Source of the DNA: Jeotgalibacillus sp. S-D1
GTDB lineage: Bacteria > Bacillota > Bacilli > Bacillales > Jeotgalibacillaceae
Length of the DNA stretch: 64,000 bases
Direction: 5' to 3'
NCBI RefSeq assembly: GCF_004358665.1
Contig: NZ_SMZR01000005.1
Span: 124,001 to 188,000, forward strand
Shown here: positions 36,293-45,644 of the stretch, piece by piece
Numbering within the stretch: position 1 is the first letter of the stretch
Layout: each line of letters begins with the position of its first letter
Made by a program: the position numbers and the translations under genes
The notes under the pieces: generated by a model
Databases searched by the model: none
What the model saw: the letters and a program-made list of their open reading frames with translations, nothing else
Told to the model about the DNA's origin: nothing

Positions 36293-36997
36293 ATGAAGAC
36301 CGATTCGATAAGCTGGAAAGAACAAGATGATTGGGGAATGAAAGAATTTATATTGCTGATGTTACTTGAGTTTGTCATTGTAATCGGATGTATTAAATTT
36401 CTCATAGCTCCTATTTATTCTCGCTGGCTGGACAATGATTTATATGCCGGAACATTAATGGGTTTAACAATAGCAATTACGTTAGTATTAGGGATCTATT
36501 TGATTGCCCTGCGTCCTCAAAAGCTATCCTGGAGCGAGGTAGGGATAAAGCCATTCGCTAAGAGGGATTGGAAAATCATCCTTTTCCTTTCGATTATTTT
36601 ATTGACTGGTGCGGTGGTAATTGTTGTGCTTACTAGCTTTATCGGGAATGGGTGGGAGAACAGCAAAACAGAGGCCATACAAAAAAATGTAACTTTTTTT
36701 ACTGTTTTTATTGCCTTTATTTCTGCGGCAGTCATTTCACCAATATATGAAGAAATTTTTTATCGTGGTTTTCTATATCGATGGTTACGTACACGTATAG
36801 GATTTATGGGCGCTCTTTTACTCAGCTCATTAATCTTTACCATTATTCATATCCCTACTTATAATGTAATGCCCGTAAATTTCTTTAGCGGCATTATTTT
36901 TGCTTTTGCATATGAACGAACCAATTCAATCTGGGTACCCGTTATCATTCATGGTTTAACGAATGGAATTATGGTTTTGCTGACAAGTTTGGGATAA
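36293..36997 (+). CDS. CPBP-family intramembrane protease
   Basis: A 234-aa membrane protein with about seven helices and the CPBP (Abi/CAAX) catalytic motifs: EEIFYRGFLYRWLR, FTIIHIPTYN and VIIHGLTNG. Bacterial members process membrane peptides, and some give bacteriocin self-protection. GAGAGG lies 8 bp before the ATG. It stands alone, so no substrate is suggested by context. Confidence 0.8.
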   Translation: MKTDSISWKEQDDWGMKEFILLMLLEFVIVIGCIKFLIAPIYSRWLDNDLYAGTLMGLTIAITLVLGIYLIALRPQKLSWSEVGIKPFAKRDWKIILFLSIILLTGAVVIVVLTSFIGNGWENSKTEAIQKNVTFFTVFIAFISAAVISPIYEEIFYRGFLYRWLRTRIGFMGALLLSSLIFTIIHIPTYNVMPVNFFSGIIFAFAYERTNSIWVPVIIHGLTNGIMVLLTSLG

Positions 36998-37060
36998 GTA
37001 GCGAAGAGCTCATGAAAATTTAAAATTGTTGCGTTTGGTATCAAAAAACAAAAGCATAGA

Positions 37061-37103
37061 AAAAAGACCTCTCAGAAGTTCGAAAACTTACAAGAGATCT
37101 TTT
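37061..37103. terminator. Terminator between the protease and sugar operons
   Basis: AAAAGACCTCT pairs with AGAGATCTTTT (one G-U), enclosing a second small stem. It lies between convergent genes and can act for both. Confidence 0.75.
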
Positions 37104-37122
37104 CACACCAAAGGAAGCCTGA

Positions 37123-37752
37123 TTAAATCGGTGAATGCACACTGGAAGGAACTCTTTTAAGCCCCTGAAAGGTTAGCGCCATCACGATAAAGCCAATGGC
37201 GCTCGGAAGAAACCAGACCATAATCCCCGGTATGAATAAAAAACTGTGATAAATAATGGCGAGTCCGATCCCAACGGAAATAGCCAGATAAAACTTAGTA
37301 ACACCAAGAAGGAATGAAAACTTTAGATTCTCCAGGAAGGACAACTCAAAATGGACCAGGGACGGAAATAAGAATGTGACGGTTAATAGAAACAATGTAC
37401 TTGTCGCAATAAATCCAACCACCAGTAAAAACTGCAGCCATCCGGATGCGGTGAGCATGTACTGATAATTCACGTACAAAACCCATGCATAAAAGACGAT
37501 CATAAAGCCGTAAAGATTGGCTTTCATAAACTCTTTTTTATAACTTCCTGCGAATGTTTTTAAGATGGAAGTCTCCATTCCTACCATTAACCACTTTCTT
37601 ATCACAGCAAGGAGCGCTGCTGTTGCCGGAAAAAAACCAAGTACGCCTAATCCAAGTACGGTAAACAAAAGCCAAATCCCATTGAGAAGCACAATTTTCA
37701 CAAGGATCTCTAACGATTGAACCATTTTGTCTACGACTACATTCCCTGACAT
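37123..37752 (-). CDS. DUF624 membrane protein
   Basis: A 209-aa YesL-type protein with five or six helices (LVKIVLLNGIWLLFTVLGLG, then ATAALLAVIRKWL). It is the last gene of the beta-glucoside operon, 56 bp after the GH1 gene, and is a distant paralogue of the DUF624 gene at 17157. AAGGTGAT precedes the ATG. The function is unknown, but its link to ABC sugar operons recurs in this window. Confidence 0.72.
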   Translation of the reverse strand: MSGNVVVDKMVQSLEILVKIVLLNGIWLLFTVLGLGVLGFFPATAALLAVIRKWLMVGMETSILKTFAGSYKKEFMKANLYGFMIVFYAWVLYVNYQYMLTASGWLQFLLVVGFIATSTLFLLTVTFLFPSLVHFELSFLENLKFSFLLGVTKFYLAISVGIGLAIIYHSFLFIPGIMVWFLPSAIGFIVMALTFQGLKRVPSSVHSPI

Positions 37753-37808
37753 CCAATCACCTTCCTAGTTCTCATTACTTATCATCCTCTCTATTTTTAC
37801 AGAGAGGT

Positions 37809-39161
37809 TTACTGAACCGCTTCTTTATGAACCGAACGGCTAGCTACTATTTCTTTATAGCGTTTTGCACTATCTTTCCAATAGCGCTGCTGGGTAGTAA
37901 AGTCCACATAAAAAATACCGAAGCGCTTCTCGTATCCAAACGCCCATTCAAAATTATCAAGCAAGGACCATAGGAAGTATCCGCCGATATTCATTCCCTC
38001 TTGCTGAAGCTCAGAGACAGCTTGAATGTGCTTCTCTAAATAATCTGTACGTCCCTTATCATGAACAGAGCCATCTTCTTCTAACACATCATCATAGGCA
38101 GAACCATTCTCGGTAATAAAGATTGGCAGATTTGTATAATCCATACGAAGACGGTAGATCAGTTCCTTGAACTCATTAGGGGAAACATCCCAGCCCATGC
38201 CTGTTTTTTCATAGTCTGAATGACTGCCAATAAAGAGAAAATTCTCATTGCTCGCGTACTCAACGAGAGAACGGTTGTAATAATTAATACCAAAGAAGTC
38301 ACATTCTACAGCGATCGATGCCATATCGCCTTCTTGGATGAAGCTGTAATCGTGTACGTATGATGAAAATAAATTCATCATATCGTGAGGGTAGGACCCT
38401 TTGAAAATAGGATCTAAAAACCAGCGATTTGTATACCCGTCTGCATTATTAGCAGCAAGCTGGTCGTTCACCGATGTTGTCTTAGCGTAGACAGGCGTCA
38501 GGTTCAACGTAATGCCAATCGGCGTCTGGGAATTTAGATCCGTCTTTAATAATTCAACAGCTTTTCCGTGAGAAAGCAAAATGTGATGGGCAGCTTTTAC
38601 CCCTTCTTCAATGTTTCGGTGTCCTGGAGCGTGATGGCCCAAATGATAGCTTAAGAAACTTGCACACCATGGTTCATTATGGGTAATCCATGAATCCACA
38701 TAGCGGTCGAGCTCCCGGAAACAAACCTCTGCGAACTCCAGGAACCAATTCACGGAATCCCGGTTGATCCACCCGCCTTTATTGTAAGCCCACATAGGCA
38801 GATCCCAGTGATAAAGGGTTACGACCGGCTTGATACCTGCTTTAAGCAATTCATCCAGTAATGAACGGTAGAAGTCCATGCCTTCCTCGTTATACACCCC
38901 TTCTTCAGGGAAAATTCTTGGCCATGCAATTGAAAAGCGATAGGAGTCTACTCCCAGCTCTTTTATAAGCTGAATATCTTCCTTATAGCGGTTATAGTGA
39001 TCACACGCCATGCGGCCATTGTCTCCATTTACCACTTTTCCTGGTGTTTCAGAGAACGTGTCCCAGATGGATAAAGATCTTCCACCCTGGTCAAAGCCTC
39101 CCTCAATCTGATATGAAGATGTTGCTGTCCCGAAAATAAATTCCTTTGAAAAATTTGACAA
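37809..39161 (-). CDS. bglA: GH1 beta-glucosidase
   Basis: A 450-aa glycoside hydrolase family 1 enzyme with acid/base glutamate in THNEPWC and nucleophile in ITENGSAYD. The start FIFGTATSSYQIEGG is the family signature. The aglycone-side motif DNFEWAFGYEKRFG is the form found in enzymes acting on unphosphorylated sugars, which suits import by an ABC system rather than PTS. TTG 39161 follows GGGAG by 8 bp; the GTG at 39170 is inside that site. It would hydrolyse imported cellobiose or similar beta-glucosides in the cytosol. Confidence 0.85.
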   Translation of the reverse strand: MSNFSKEFIFGTATSSYQIEGGFDQGGRSLSIWDTFSETPGKVVNGDNGRMACDHYNRYKEDIQLIKELGVDSYRFSIAWPRIFPEEGVYNEEGMDFYRSLLDELLKAGIKPVVTLYHWDLPMWAYNKGGWINRDSVNWFLEFAEVCFRELDRYVDSWITHNEPWCASFLSYHLGHHAPGHRNIEEGVKAAHHILLSHGKAVELLKTDLNSQTPIGITLNLTPVYAKTTSVNDQLAANNADGYTNRWFLDPIFKGSYPHDMMNLFSSYVHDYSFIQEGDMASIAVECDFFGINYYNRSLVEYASNENFLFIGSHSDYEKTGMGWDVSPNEFKELIYRLRMDYTNLPIFITENGSAYDDVLEEDGSVHDKGRTDYLEKHIQAVSELQQEGMNIGGYFLWSLLDNFEWAFGYEKRFGIFYVDFTTQQRYWKDSAKRYKEIVASRSVHKEAVQ

Positions 39162-39184
39162 AATAAGCACTCCCTTTTAACGAT

Positions 39185-40018
39185 TTATCCTTTTACAGCT
39201 CCTGCTGAAATACTGCTGATTATATATCTGGAGAGGAACAAGAAAGCAACCATAATCGGTACGACCGAAATCGCAATGCCTAAATACATCGAGCCTAAAT
39301 TCTCAGCTACTTGTGATCCTCTCAAGGCTCCCATCATAACAGGAAGTGTATATTTTTCCGGACTGAATAAAATAACTAAAGGCAAAATATAGTTGTTCCA
39401 TGAGCCTATGAATGTAAAGATTGCCATTGTCGCAATCCCCGGCATCATAATCGGCAAAGCAATTCTATGAAAAATTCGAATCTCACCAGCCCCATCAATT
39501 CGAGCCGCCTCTAACAACGATGTATGCATCACCGTCATTAAGTACTGACGAAGGAAAAAGACAATAAAAGGTGCAGCAATCGGCGGAATAATTAAAGGAA
39601 TATAGGAATCAAGAAGTCCCATTAGTCTTACAAGATCGTAGAAACCAATCAGCCCAAGCTGGCCCGGAACCATCATGAGAACTAACATTAGTATAAATAG
39701 AAAGTTTTTTCCTTTAAACTTGTAAACAGCGAACCCGAACGCTGTCAATGCGCTAAAATATGAGCTCAACAGGGTCACCGCAACAGCGACAAATAAACTA
39801 TTGGCAAAACCGCGCCATAAATTCATATACTGAATCAAAATTTCATAGTTTTGAATTAATGCTGTTCCTGGCAGCAACGTAAATCCCTGTTGAAGGATAT
39901 CAGAATTCGAACGGGTTGCATTCACGATCATCATATAAAATGGGATGAAACTTATGATGACCAATAAAATTAAAACAGCATACATAATCCCTTTTAAGAT
40001 GGTGTTTTTTTTATTCAT
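39185..40018 (-). CDS. ABC sugar permease (MalG type)
   Basis: A 277-aa permease with six helices and EAA loop LLEAARIDGAGEIRIFHRI. ATG 40018 is chosen because AGAGGGG lies 8 bp upstream; the GTG at 40027 is in that site. It follows the MalF-type gene directly and precedes the glucosidase gene by 23 bp. It pairs with the gene at 40024. No ATPase gene is in the operon. Confidence 0.82.
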   Translation of the reverse strand: MNKKNTILKGIMYAVLILLVIISFIPFYMMIVNATRSNSDILQQGFTLLPGTALIQNYEILIQYMNLWRGFANSLFVAVAVTLLSSYFSALTAFGFAVYKFKGKNFLFILMLVLMMVPGQLGLIGFYDLVRLMGLLDSYIPLIIPPIAAPFIVFFLRQYLMTVMHTSLLEAARIDGAGEIRIFHRIALPIMMPGIATMAIFTFIGSWNNYILPLVILFSPEKYTLPVMMGALRGSQVAENLGSMYLGIAISVVPIMVAFLFLSRYIISSISAGAVKG

Positions 40019-40023
40019 GATGG

Positions 40024-40914
40024 TCACCCCTCTTTTACATTGTTTCTATACATCGATTTAAATGTGATGATGGAAAAAATAACGGTAATAACAAACAGAC
40101 CGTAAGCTATTGCAGCTGCATATCCGTAATTGTCATAACGAAATGCCTGATTGTATAAATAAAGAACAATTGTATTCAGTGAGCCTTGAGGTGCTCCTGT
40201 GCCATCTGTAATTAACATTGGCAAGTCAAAGATTTGCAAGCCTCCGATTAACGAGGTAATCAGAACATAAAGCATAATCGGTTTTAATAAGGGCAGTGTC
40301 ACTTTCACTAAGGTCTGCCAACGATTTGCTCCATCAATAAGGGCCGCTTCAAAATAGTCTTTTGAAATACCCGAAATTCCTGCCATCAGGATAATAAACG
40401 TATGGCCAAACCACATCCACGCCCCGATCAGTCCAACTGACCACCGGGCTGTTGTCGGATCGTTTAACCAGTCGATTGGACTTGAAATAATTCCTAAATC
40501 CAATAGCAAGTGATTGATTGTTCCATGGTGCCAGCCTAGTAAAATACTAAATAATAAGGCGACAGAAGCAATCGTGATCAAGTTTGGAAGATAAAACAGG
40601 GCACGGAAAATATTGAGGCCTCTCATTTTCAAACGAATATCGGAGAACAAAATAGCAAGCAGCAAGGCGATGCCCAGCTGGAAGAAGAAGTTAATTCCCC
40701 AAATGTACAATGTATTGTACAAAGCACTATAGAAGTAGGAATCGGTCAGTAAACGGGTATAGTTTGCAAGACCGGTAAACTCGGGATCCCCCATCCCCGA
40801 ATAACTCGTAAAGCTGTAATAAAAGGTTAGGAGAATTGGATAAATTGTAAATGTAACGAATACGATAAAAAATGGGATGATGAACATGTATCCATAATTA
40901 TCAAGCTTTTTCAT
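40024..40914 (-). CDS. ABC sugar permease (MalF type)
   Basis: A 296-aa permease with six helices (FIIPFFIVFVTFTIYP first) and EAA loop YFEAALIDGANRWQTLVKV. GGAAGGTG precedes the ATG. It forms the importer channel with the MalG-type protein and receives sugar from the binding protein encoded 79 bp upstream. Confidence 0.82.
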   Translation of the reverse strand: MKKLDNYGYMFIIPFFIVFVTFTIYPILLTFYYSFTSYSGMGDPEFTGLANYTRLLTDSYFYSALYNTLYIWGINFFFQLGIALLLAILFSDIRLKMRGLNIFRALFYLPNLITIASVALLFSILLGWHHGTINHLLLDLGIISSPIDWLNDPTTARWSVGLIGAWMWFGHTFIILMAGISGISKDYFEAALIDGANRWQTLVKVTLPLLKPIMLYVLITSLIGGLQIFDLPMLITDGTGAPQGSLNTIVLYLYNQAFRYDNYGYAAAIAYGLFVITVIFSIITFKSMYRNNVKEG

Positions 40915-40993
40915 CTAAGACACCTTCCATCTCTCTTAAATAAAAGGGAGGCAAAAACACCTCCCCTCTGCAGGATGCTAGCTTTATTAACCC

Positions 40994-42325
40994 TTACTGT
41001 TTTGGTACTTTAATATCCGGGTAAGCATTACGCACCAGGTTGTAGAACTCTTCAATCGCTTCTTCTTTTGTTCTAACCCCTTCAACATACTCTCCTACAC
41101 TGTTTCCAAATAGCGTATCGATTTGCTGATCGTAGCGGGTAACTGTGTTAGCATCAATTTTTTGTGCTTCTTCAAGGAAGAATTTGTAGTTATTTTGCCC
41201 ACCAAGGAATTCGTCCTGGAACTCATCTTTGATTTGTTCAGTTACTGGAAGATAAGACAATACATCTCCTGTTTCAAGAGCCCAATCTTTCAGGAATTCT
41301 TCATCATGCGTCATCATCTTCACGAAATCCCAAGCCAGCTCTTTCTTGTCTGATCCACTGTAAATCCCAAGCCATGTGCCGCCCCAGAAGTATGGATTCG
41401 GTCCATTCGTTACCGCCCAGTCACCAGCTGTTTCTTCTACGTTTGTTTTCAACACGCTGTGAAGTCCCCATGTAGGCAAAGCATAAGAGAATACTTCTAC
41501 TTCTTTTTCACCTTCTGCGTCTTCTTCAAGCTCATCCCAGCCAGCATTATAGTTGATTTTTCCATCCATTGAAGCAAACCAGGCAGGGGACCATTCCGGT
41601 GCAAAAGCAGTCAGGTCTTTATCACGAAGTTCCTTTGCATAATCAAAGTGACTCAGGCGCTCTTCAGTGACAACCAATTCATTATTTTCATTGACCCAGG
41701 GCTGAGGGTTTTGTCCCTGTGAAAACCAGCGAACCGCCCCTTCATCCGGGAATAAACGATAACCGGCATCTTTAAGCTCTTCTCCTACTTCGAACAAGCC
41801 ATCCATTGTAGAGAAACGTTCACCGATTTCTTCTGGATCGTCAGTACCAAGAACTTTTTCAGCAATGCTTCTTCTGTAAAAAATTCCGCCTGGAGTCGTT
41901 TGCCACGATAACGCCTTGACACTGCCTTCTGAATCCTTACCCATGTCAAAAACGTAGTCAATATAATCACCTTCGAGCTCATCAGCATTGTAGGGTTCCT
42001 GGCTTAAATCTTCCCAGTAGTCCTGCTCTACCCAGTCTTTGATAAAGGCCAATTCCCCAGTGAAAACATCAGGAGCACCTTGCCCGCTTTGTAGTACCGG
42101 ACGCAAACGCGTAGGGTAATCTTCAATTGGAATGATCGTCAATTCAACTTCTACACCATGTCTTTCCTTAAACACTTCGATCGGTTCTTCCAGTTCATCT
42201 GTAAAGGACCAAATTGTTAATGTGTCCTTGTCTGAACCGCCTCCGTCTGACCCCTCACCGTTACATCCCGCTAAGACGCCAAAACCTAGTAATGAAACTA
42301 ATGATAATGACAATACCTTTTTCAT
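40994..42325 (-). CDS. Sugar-binding lipoprotein
   Basis: A 443-aa extracellular binding protein of family 1 (MalE/UgpB-like). Lipobox VLAGCNG puts the lipidated Cys at 20, and DTLTIWSFTDELEEPIEVF opens the mature domain. It is strongly acidic, as is common in salt-tolerant bacteria. AAGGGTGGGG precedes the ATG. First gene of the beta-glucoside operon, behind three LacI-type operators. The ligand is probably a beta-glucoside, judged from the glucosidase in the operon. Confidence 0.83.
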   Translation of the reverse strand: MKKVLSLSLVSLLGFGVLAGCNGEGSDGGGSDKDTLTIWSFTDELEEPIEVFKERHGVEVELTIIPIEDYPTRLRPVLQSGQGAPDVFTGELAFIKDWVEQDYWEDLSQEPYNADELEGDYIDYVFDMGKDSEGSVKALSWQTTPGGIFYRRSIAEKVLGTDDPEEIGERFSTMDGLFEVGEELKDAGYRLFPDEGAVRWFSQGQNPQPWVNENNELVVTEERLSHFDYAKELRDKDLTAFAPEWSPAWFASMDGKINYNAGWDELEEDAEGEKEVEVFSYALPTWGLHSVLKTNVEETAGDWAVTNGPNPYFWGGTWLGIYSGSDKKELAWDFVKMMTHDEEFLKDWALETGDVLSYLPVTEQIKDEFQDEFLGGQNNYKFFLEEAQKIDANTVTRYDQQIDTLFGNSVGEYVEGVRTKEEAIEEFYNLVRNAYPDIKVPKQ

Positions 42326-42420
42326 GTTTAAACCCCACCCTTTGAGTTTTTGTAAAAGCTGTTTTTCAAAATTTCCCTATAACAATAAACCGCGAAATAA
42401 ACTCCGTTCCCCTTCAACCT

Positions 42421-42436
42421 AAAGCGCTTTCGTAAA
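42421..42436. promoter_or_regulatory. LacI-type operator 1
   Basis: AAAGCGCTTTCGTAAA, 96 bp before the binding-protein ATG. The same 16 bases recur at 42510, 42598 and 43675. Symmetry is that of LacI/GalR operators. Confidence 0.8.
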
Positions 42437-42509
42437 TTATTAAAAAAATATCAGCTCCTCCTGATTACCTTCCTTAAGAATGAAAATAAGATATTATTTA
42501 TTAAAAACT

Positions 42510-42525
42510 AAAGCGCTTTCGTAAA
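42510..42525. promoter_or_regulatory. LacI-type operator 2
   Basis: Identical 16-mer AAAGCGCTTTCGTAAA in the same orientation, 89 bp from operator 1. Confidence 0.8.
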
Positions 42526-42597
42526 TTCAGAAAAAAAAGAAATCAATTCCTTTTAATTAGCTAAATAATACGAGTAAGATTACATTAACTTGAATAT

Positions 42598-42613
42598 AAA
42601 GCGCTTTCGTAAA
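42598..42613. promoter_or_regulatory. LacI-type operator 3
   Basis: Identical 16-mer, 88 bp from operator 2 and 28 bp past the 3' end of the LacI gene. It may also block transcription entering from lacI. Confidence 0.78.
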
Positions 42614-42640
42614 ACAGCAAAAAATTTTAGTGCCGTCTAT

Positions 42641-43654
42641 TCAGGCTTTTATTGCCTGAGTAGACGCTCTTTGAATCAGTTCTACCGGGACCTTAACGGC
42701 ATAGTCACCTTTAGTTCCTGTATTAATTTGATTCACTAATAGCTCTGAAGCTTTTTTTCCAATAAGATCCGTATCCTGCCGAATGGTTGTTAACGCAGGT
42801 GTTACATGTTTAGCAACCTCTATATCATCGAATCCGATGAGGGAAATATCATCTGGAATGGATATCTTCATCTCTTTACAGGCATTCATGGCACCTAATG
42901 TCATGTTATCGCCTGCAATGTAAACTGCTGTTGGCCGGTCATCCAGGCTGATCAGCTCCTTCATGGCAGCGTATCCCCCTTCGTAAGAGAAGAAACCACC
43001 GTCAGCGACGTAATCTTTCTGAAGGTCAAGCTGCAAATCGGTTACCGCATCATGGTATCCCCGCAGACGCTCCAGGCCGGCAAATGTTTGTTCTGCCCCT
43101 TTAATATGGGCTATTTTTCTATGGCCTAGAGAATAAAGATGCTTTACAGCAAGAATGCTTCCCTGGTAATTATCGCTGTAAACGACACTTGATTTATCAC
43201 TATGCAAGTCAACAACGACACTCGGTAACGGTGATTCGATCAGTCTTTTGGTTTCAGTATCCCGATAATTCGAACATACGACAATAACCCCGTCTACCCC
43301 CCGGTGAAGTGCATGGTCAAGGTAGGTTTTTTGTTCACCGCCGATTTTACGGCTTAAGAAAATAATATCGTAGCCTAACGCCTCGACATGTTTCTTGAAG
43401 CTTTCAATCACTGCGCTAAAAAACGGGTGTGTTATTCCTACTCCCAAATCTTCAACAAAAATGACTCCAAGGGTCCACGACTTCTTTGTTGTTAAGGAGC
43501 GTGCAATGGAATTTGGATAGTATCCAATTTCTTCAACTGCATCTAAAATGATCTTCTTCGTTTTTTCACTTACATCAGTATAGTTATTTAATGCCTTTGA
43601 TACTGTTGTAATCGAAAATCCCGTCTTCTTAGCAATGTCATAGATCGTTGGCAT
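42641..43654 (-). CDS. LacI-family repressor of the beta-glucoside operon
   Basis: A 337-aa LacI/GalR repressor: helix-turn-helix IYDIAKKTGFSITTVSKALN, the hinge SIARSLTTKKSW, and a periplasmic-binding-protein-like sensor domain (SLIGFDDIEVAKHVTPALTTI). ATG 43654 is preferred, 11 bp after GGAG; the ATG at 43663 is too close to that site. An operator lies just before its start, and three more precede the sugar operon downstream. It therefore probably represses both, with a beta-glucoside as inducer. Confidence 0.85.
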   Translation of the reverse strand: MPTIYDIAKKTGFSITTVSKALNNYTDVSEKTKKIILDAVEEIGYYPNSIARSLTTKKSWTLGVIFVEDLGVGITHPFFSAVIESFKKHVEALGYDIIFLSRKIGGEQKTYLDHALHRGVDGVIVVCSNYRDTETKRLIESPLPSVVVDLHSDKSSVVYSDNYQGSILAVKHLYSLGHRKIAHIKGAEQTFAGLERLRGYHDAVTDLQLDLQKDYVADGGFFSYEGGYAAMKELISLDDRPTAVYIAGDNMTLGAMNACKEMKISIPDDISLIGFDDIEVAKHVTPALTTIRQDTDLIGKKASELLVNQINTGTKGDYAVKVPVELIQRASTQAIKA

Positions 43655-43672
43655 AAGTATCATATCTCCATT

Positions 43673-43690
43673 CGAAAGCGCTTTCGTAAA
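43673..43690. promoter_or_regulatory. LacI-type operator 4 (autoregulation)
   Basis: CGAAAGCGCTTTCG is a perfect 14-bp palindrome followed by TAAA, containing the same 16-mer as the other three sites. It lies 19 bp before the repressor ATG, placed for autorepression. Confidence 0.82.
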
Positions 43691-44201
43691 TTTAGTATAG
43701 CCTACGTTTTTATATTCGTCAAACTCTTTTTTAGAGTTTTCTTACTTTTAAATTCTGTTTAGAGTAGATTGATACTGGGTAAATAGCATTTTTTTTTTAA
43801 ACGACAAAAGCATAAACCATTTCATCAAAAGAAAAATGGCACTTGCAGCCTGATAAACCTCGGTGTTAAAAGTTTAAATTTGGCGTATATCCGTGTTTTC
43901 AGTACTTTGCCAGCTTTCTTCTATTCGCTCAAAAAGAGTGAGGCGTAAAAATATTGCATGTTCCTTCATGATTCTTGAATAAAATTGAATTTCGTCCAAG
44001 GATCTTATGATAATTGGATTCGCGATTATGACCTCCCCATTTTACACTTTCTTCCCATTGATACATATGTTTTATTTGTGCTTATCCTTATTATTCAATA
44101 AGGGCTGTTTGTTTTGCACTAAATGCTCTGCTGATTTCGTACTAATAGCTCTGCTGAATCATATTCTTATTAAAGAAAATCAGGAGGGAGGGCAAAGCCA
44201 G
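43691..44201. other. Intergenic stretch before the cytosolic sugar dehydrogenase
   Basis: About 510 bp with no supported gene. The frame that stays open from 44007 has no ribosome site and reads as an unlikely hydrophobic, Cys-rich leader. The right part contains a short direct repeat (44117-44158). Confidence 0.45.
44117..44158. repeat. Two-copy degenerate 22-bp direct repeat
   Basis: GCACTAAATGCTCTGCTGAT at 44117 recurs as GTACTAATAGCTCTGCTGAA at 44139, 22 bp later, joined by TT. It may be a decayed intergenic repeat. Confidence 0.5.
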
Positions 44202-45614
44202 GTGACCAAAGTTAAGGTTGGTTTACAGCCCATCGTAAGTAAGATTAATTTACCTACGGTTTTGAAAACAACTATACTTCCAGGCGAATCACATGAAAGA
44301 TTATTTATTGCCACCCAGGTAGGAGAGATTTTTTACATAGGAGACTCAAGTGTCAGGACTTTTTTAGATATTCGCGCGAGAATTTTAAAACTGGGTGCTT
44401 CTGGCGGCGGAAATGATGAACGGGGATTGCTGGGGCTTGCGTTTCATCCTGAATTTTATTCTAACGGTTTGTTTTATCTTCACTATTCAGCAGCTGGCAC
44501 ACAAGGACCAGGAGCTCTTTCTGAATCTTTTAAGCCTGACCCGTGTGACCCTGAAACCTTGAACCTAAAGTGGATAAATAGAGAAAATCAATACGATCAT
44601 ATTGATACAGTTGAGGAATGGATTCTGCAATCAAATGGCCAGCCCCAAAAACGGCGGACATTACTCAACTTAAGAAGACCATTTTCAAACCATAATGGGT
44701 TCAATAGTTTAAACTTTTCACCTGAAACAGGACAACTTGTTTTAACCACAGGAGACGGAGGATCAGGCTATGACCCGTTTAACTTAAGTCAGGACGATTT
44801 AGAAATCGCAGGTAAAATAATTGAAATCGATGTAGGTAAGATTACTAACATCAATACCCCGCCCATTGTTACACGTTTTAATGAACTTCCTTCAGCTATT
44901 CAGGAAACCCTCGCAGTAATGGCCAAAGGGGTTCGTAATATACCAGGCATTACCTTTCAACGGTATTATAATCAGTATATTAAATATGCGGGCAACGTTG
45001 GGCAAAGGATGGTCGAATCAATTTTTTCATTTATTCATTATAAACCGATACCGGTCCCTCAGCTTGTTCAAGCCTCTTTCATGAATTCTGAACCTGACAA
45101 AGAGGGATTTATTAACTTCGGCTGGCGGGCCTGGGAAGGTGATTTTCCTGCTTTGATTACAAGAAGCTGTAGTAATAATACGACGATGAATGAGAATACT
45201 ATTGCTTATTACAACGAAGCAGTATCACTTTCAGGGAGTCGTCTTCAACCTTTAACCAGTTATTTTCATAAAGATGCCAGGCCCGATAAGTTTGAAGGAA
45301 CTGCTATTACAGGGGTGCAAGCCTATATGGGGAACAGAATCCCAGGTTTAACAGGAAGCGTTGTGTTTACCGATTTTGCCCGGAAAGAATCTCAACCTCA
45401 GGTTAGAGGGGTTTTAGCTTATACCACCGTAAGATTGAATGGGCAACAAAATGATTTCAGTGTAATTCAAACTGATTATGATTTTGGATCTCAATCAGCC
45501 TATTATGTTAATTTGGGAACCAATCTGAATCAAAGCAGTTTATATTTAGGGGTTTATGGTTCTAGGAAGGTGACCGATTTTAACCAGGGGACTATTTTTG
45601 AAATCGTCCCCTGA
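44202..45614 (+). CDS. Sugar dehydrogenase-like beta-propeller without signal peptide
   Basis: A 470-aa glucose/sorbosone dehydrogenase-family propeller: PGESHERLFIATQVGEIFY, ERGLLGLAFHPEFYSNGL, NHNGFNSLNFSPETG and LTTGDGGSGYDPF. The GTG at 44202 follows GGAGGG by 9 bp. No signal peptide precedes TKVKVGLQPIV, unlike the lipoprotein relative at 30549. It carries a long insert (about 270-350) and several cysteines. The absence of export is unusual for this family. Non-classical release or a cytosolic role are options. Confidence 0.7.
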   Translation: MTKVKVGLQPIVSKINLPTVLKTTILPGESHERLFIATQVGEIFYIGDSSVRTFLDIRARILKLGASGGGNDERGLLGLAFHPEFYSNGLFYLHYSAAGTQGPGALSESFKPDPCDPETLNLKWINRENQYDHIDTVEEWILQSNGQPQKRRTLLNLRRPFSNHNGFNSLNFSPETGQLVLTTGDGGSGYDPFNLSQDDLEIAGKIIEIDVGKITNINTPPIVTRFNELPSAIQETLAVMAKGVRNIPGITFQRYYNQYIKYAGNVGQRMVESIFSFIHYKPIPVPQLVQASFMNSEPDKEGFINFGWRAWEGDFPALITRSCSNNTTMNENTIAYYNEAVSLSGSRLQPLTSYFHKDARPDKFEGTAITGVQAYMGNRIPGLTGSVVFTDFARKESQPQVRGVLAYTTVRLNGQQNDFSVIQTDYDFGSQSAYYVNLGTNLNQSSLYLGVYGSRKVTDFNQGTIFEIVP

Positions 45615-45644
45615 ATCAACGTAAAACAATAGTAGAAATGACCA

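Noticed and set aside
42421-42613. The AAAGCGCTTTCG sites as CcpA cre elements
   Set aside because: They lack the outer TG...CA of cre and are identical to the site before the local LacI gene, so the local repressor is the better owner.
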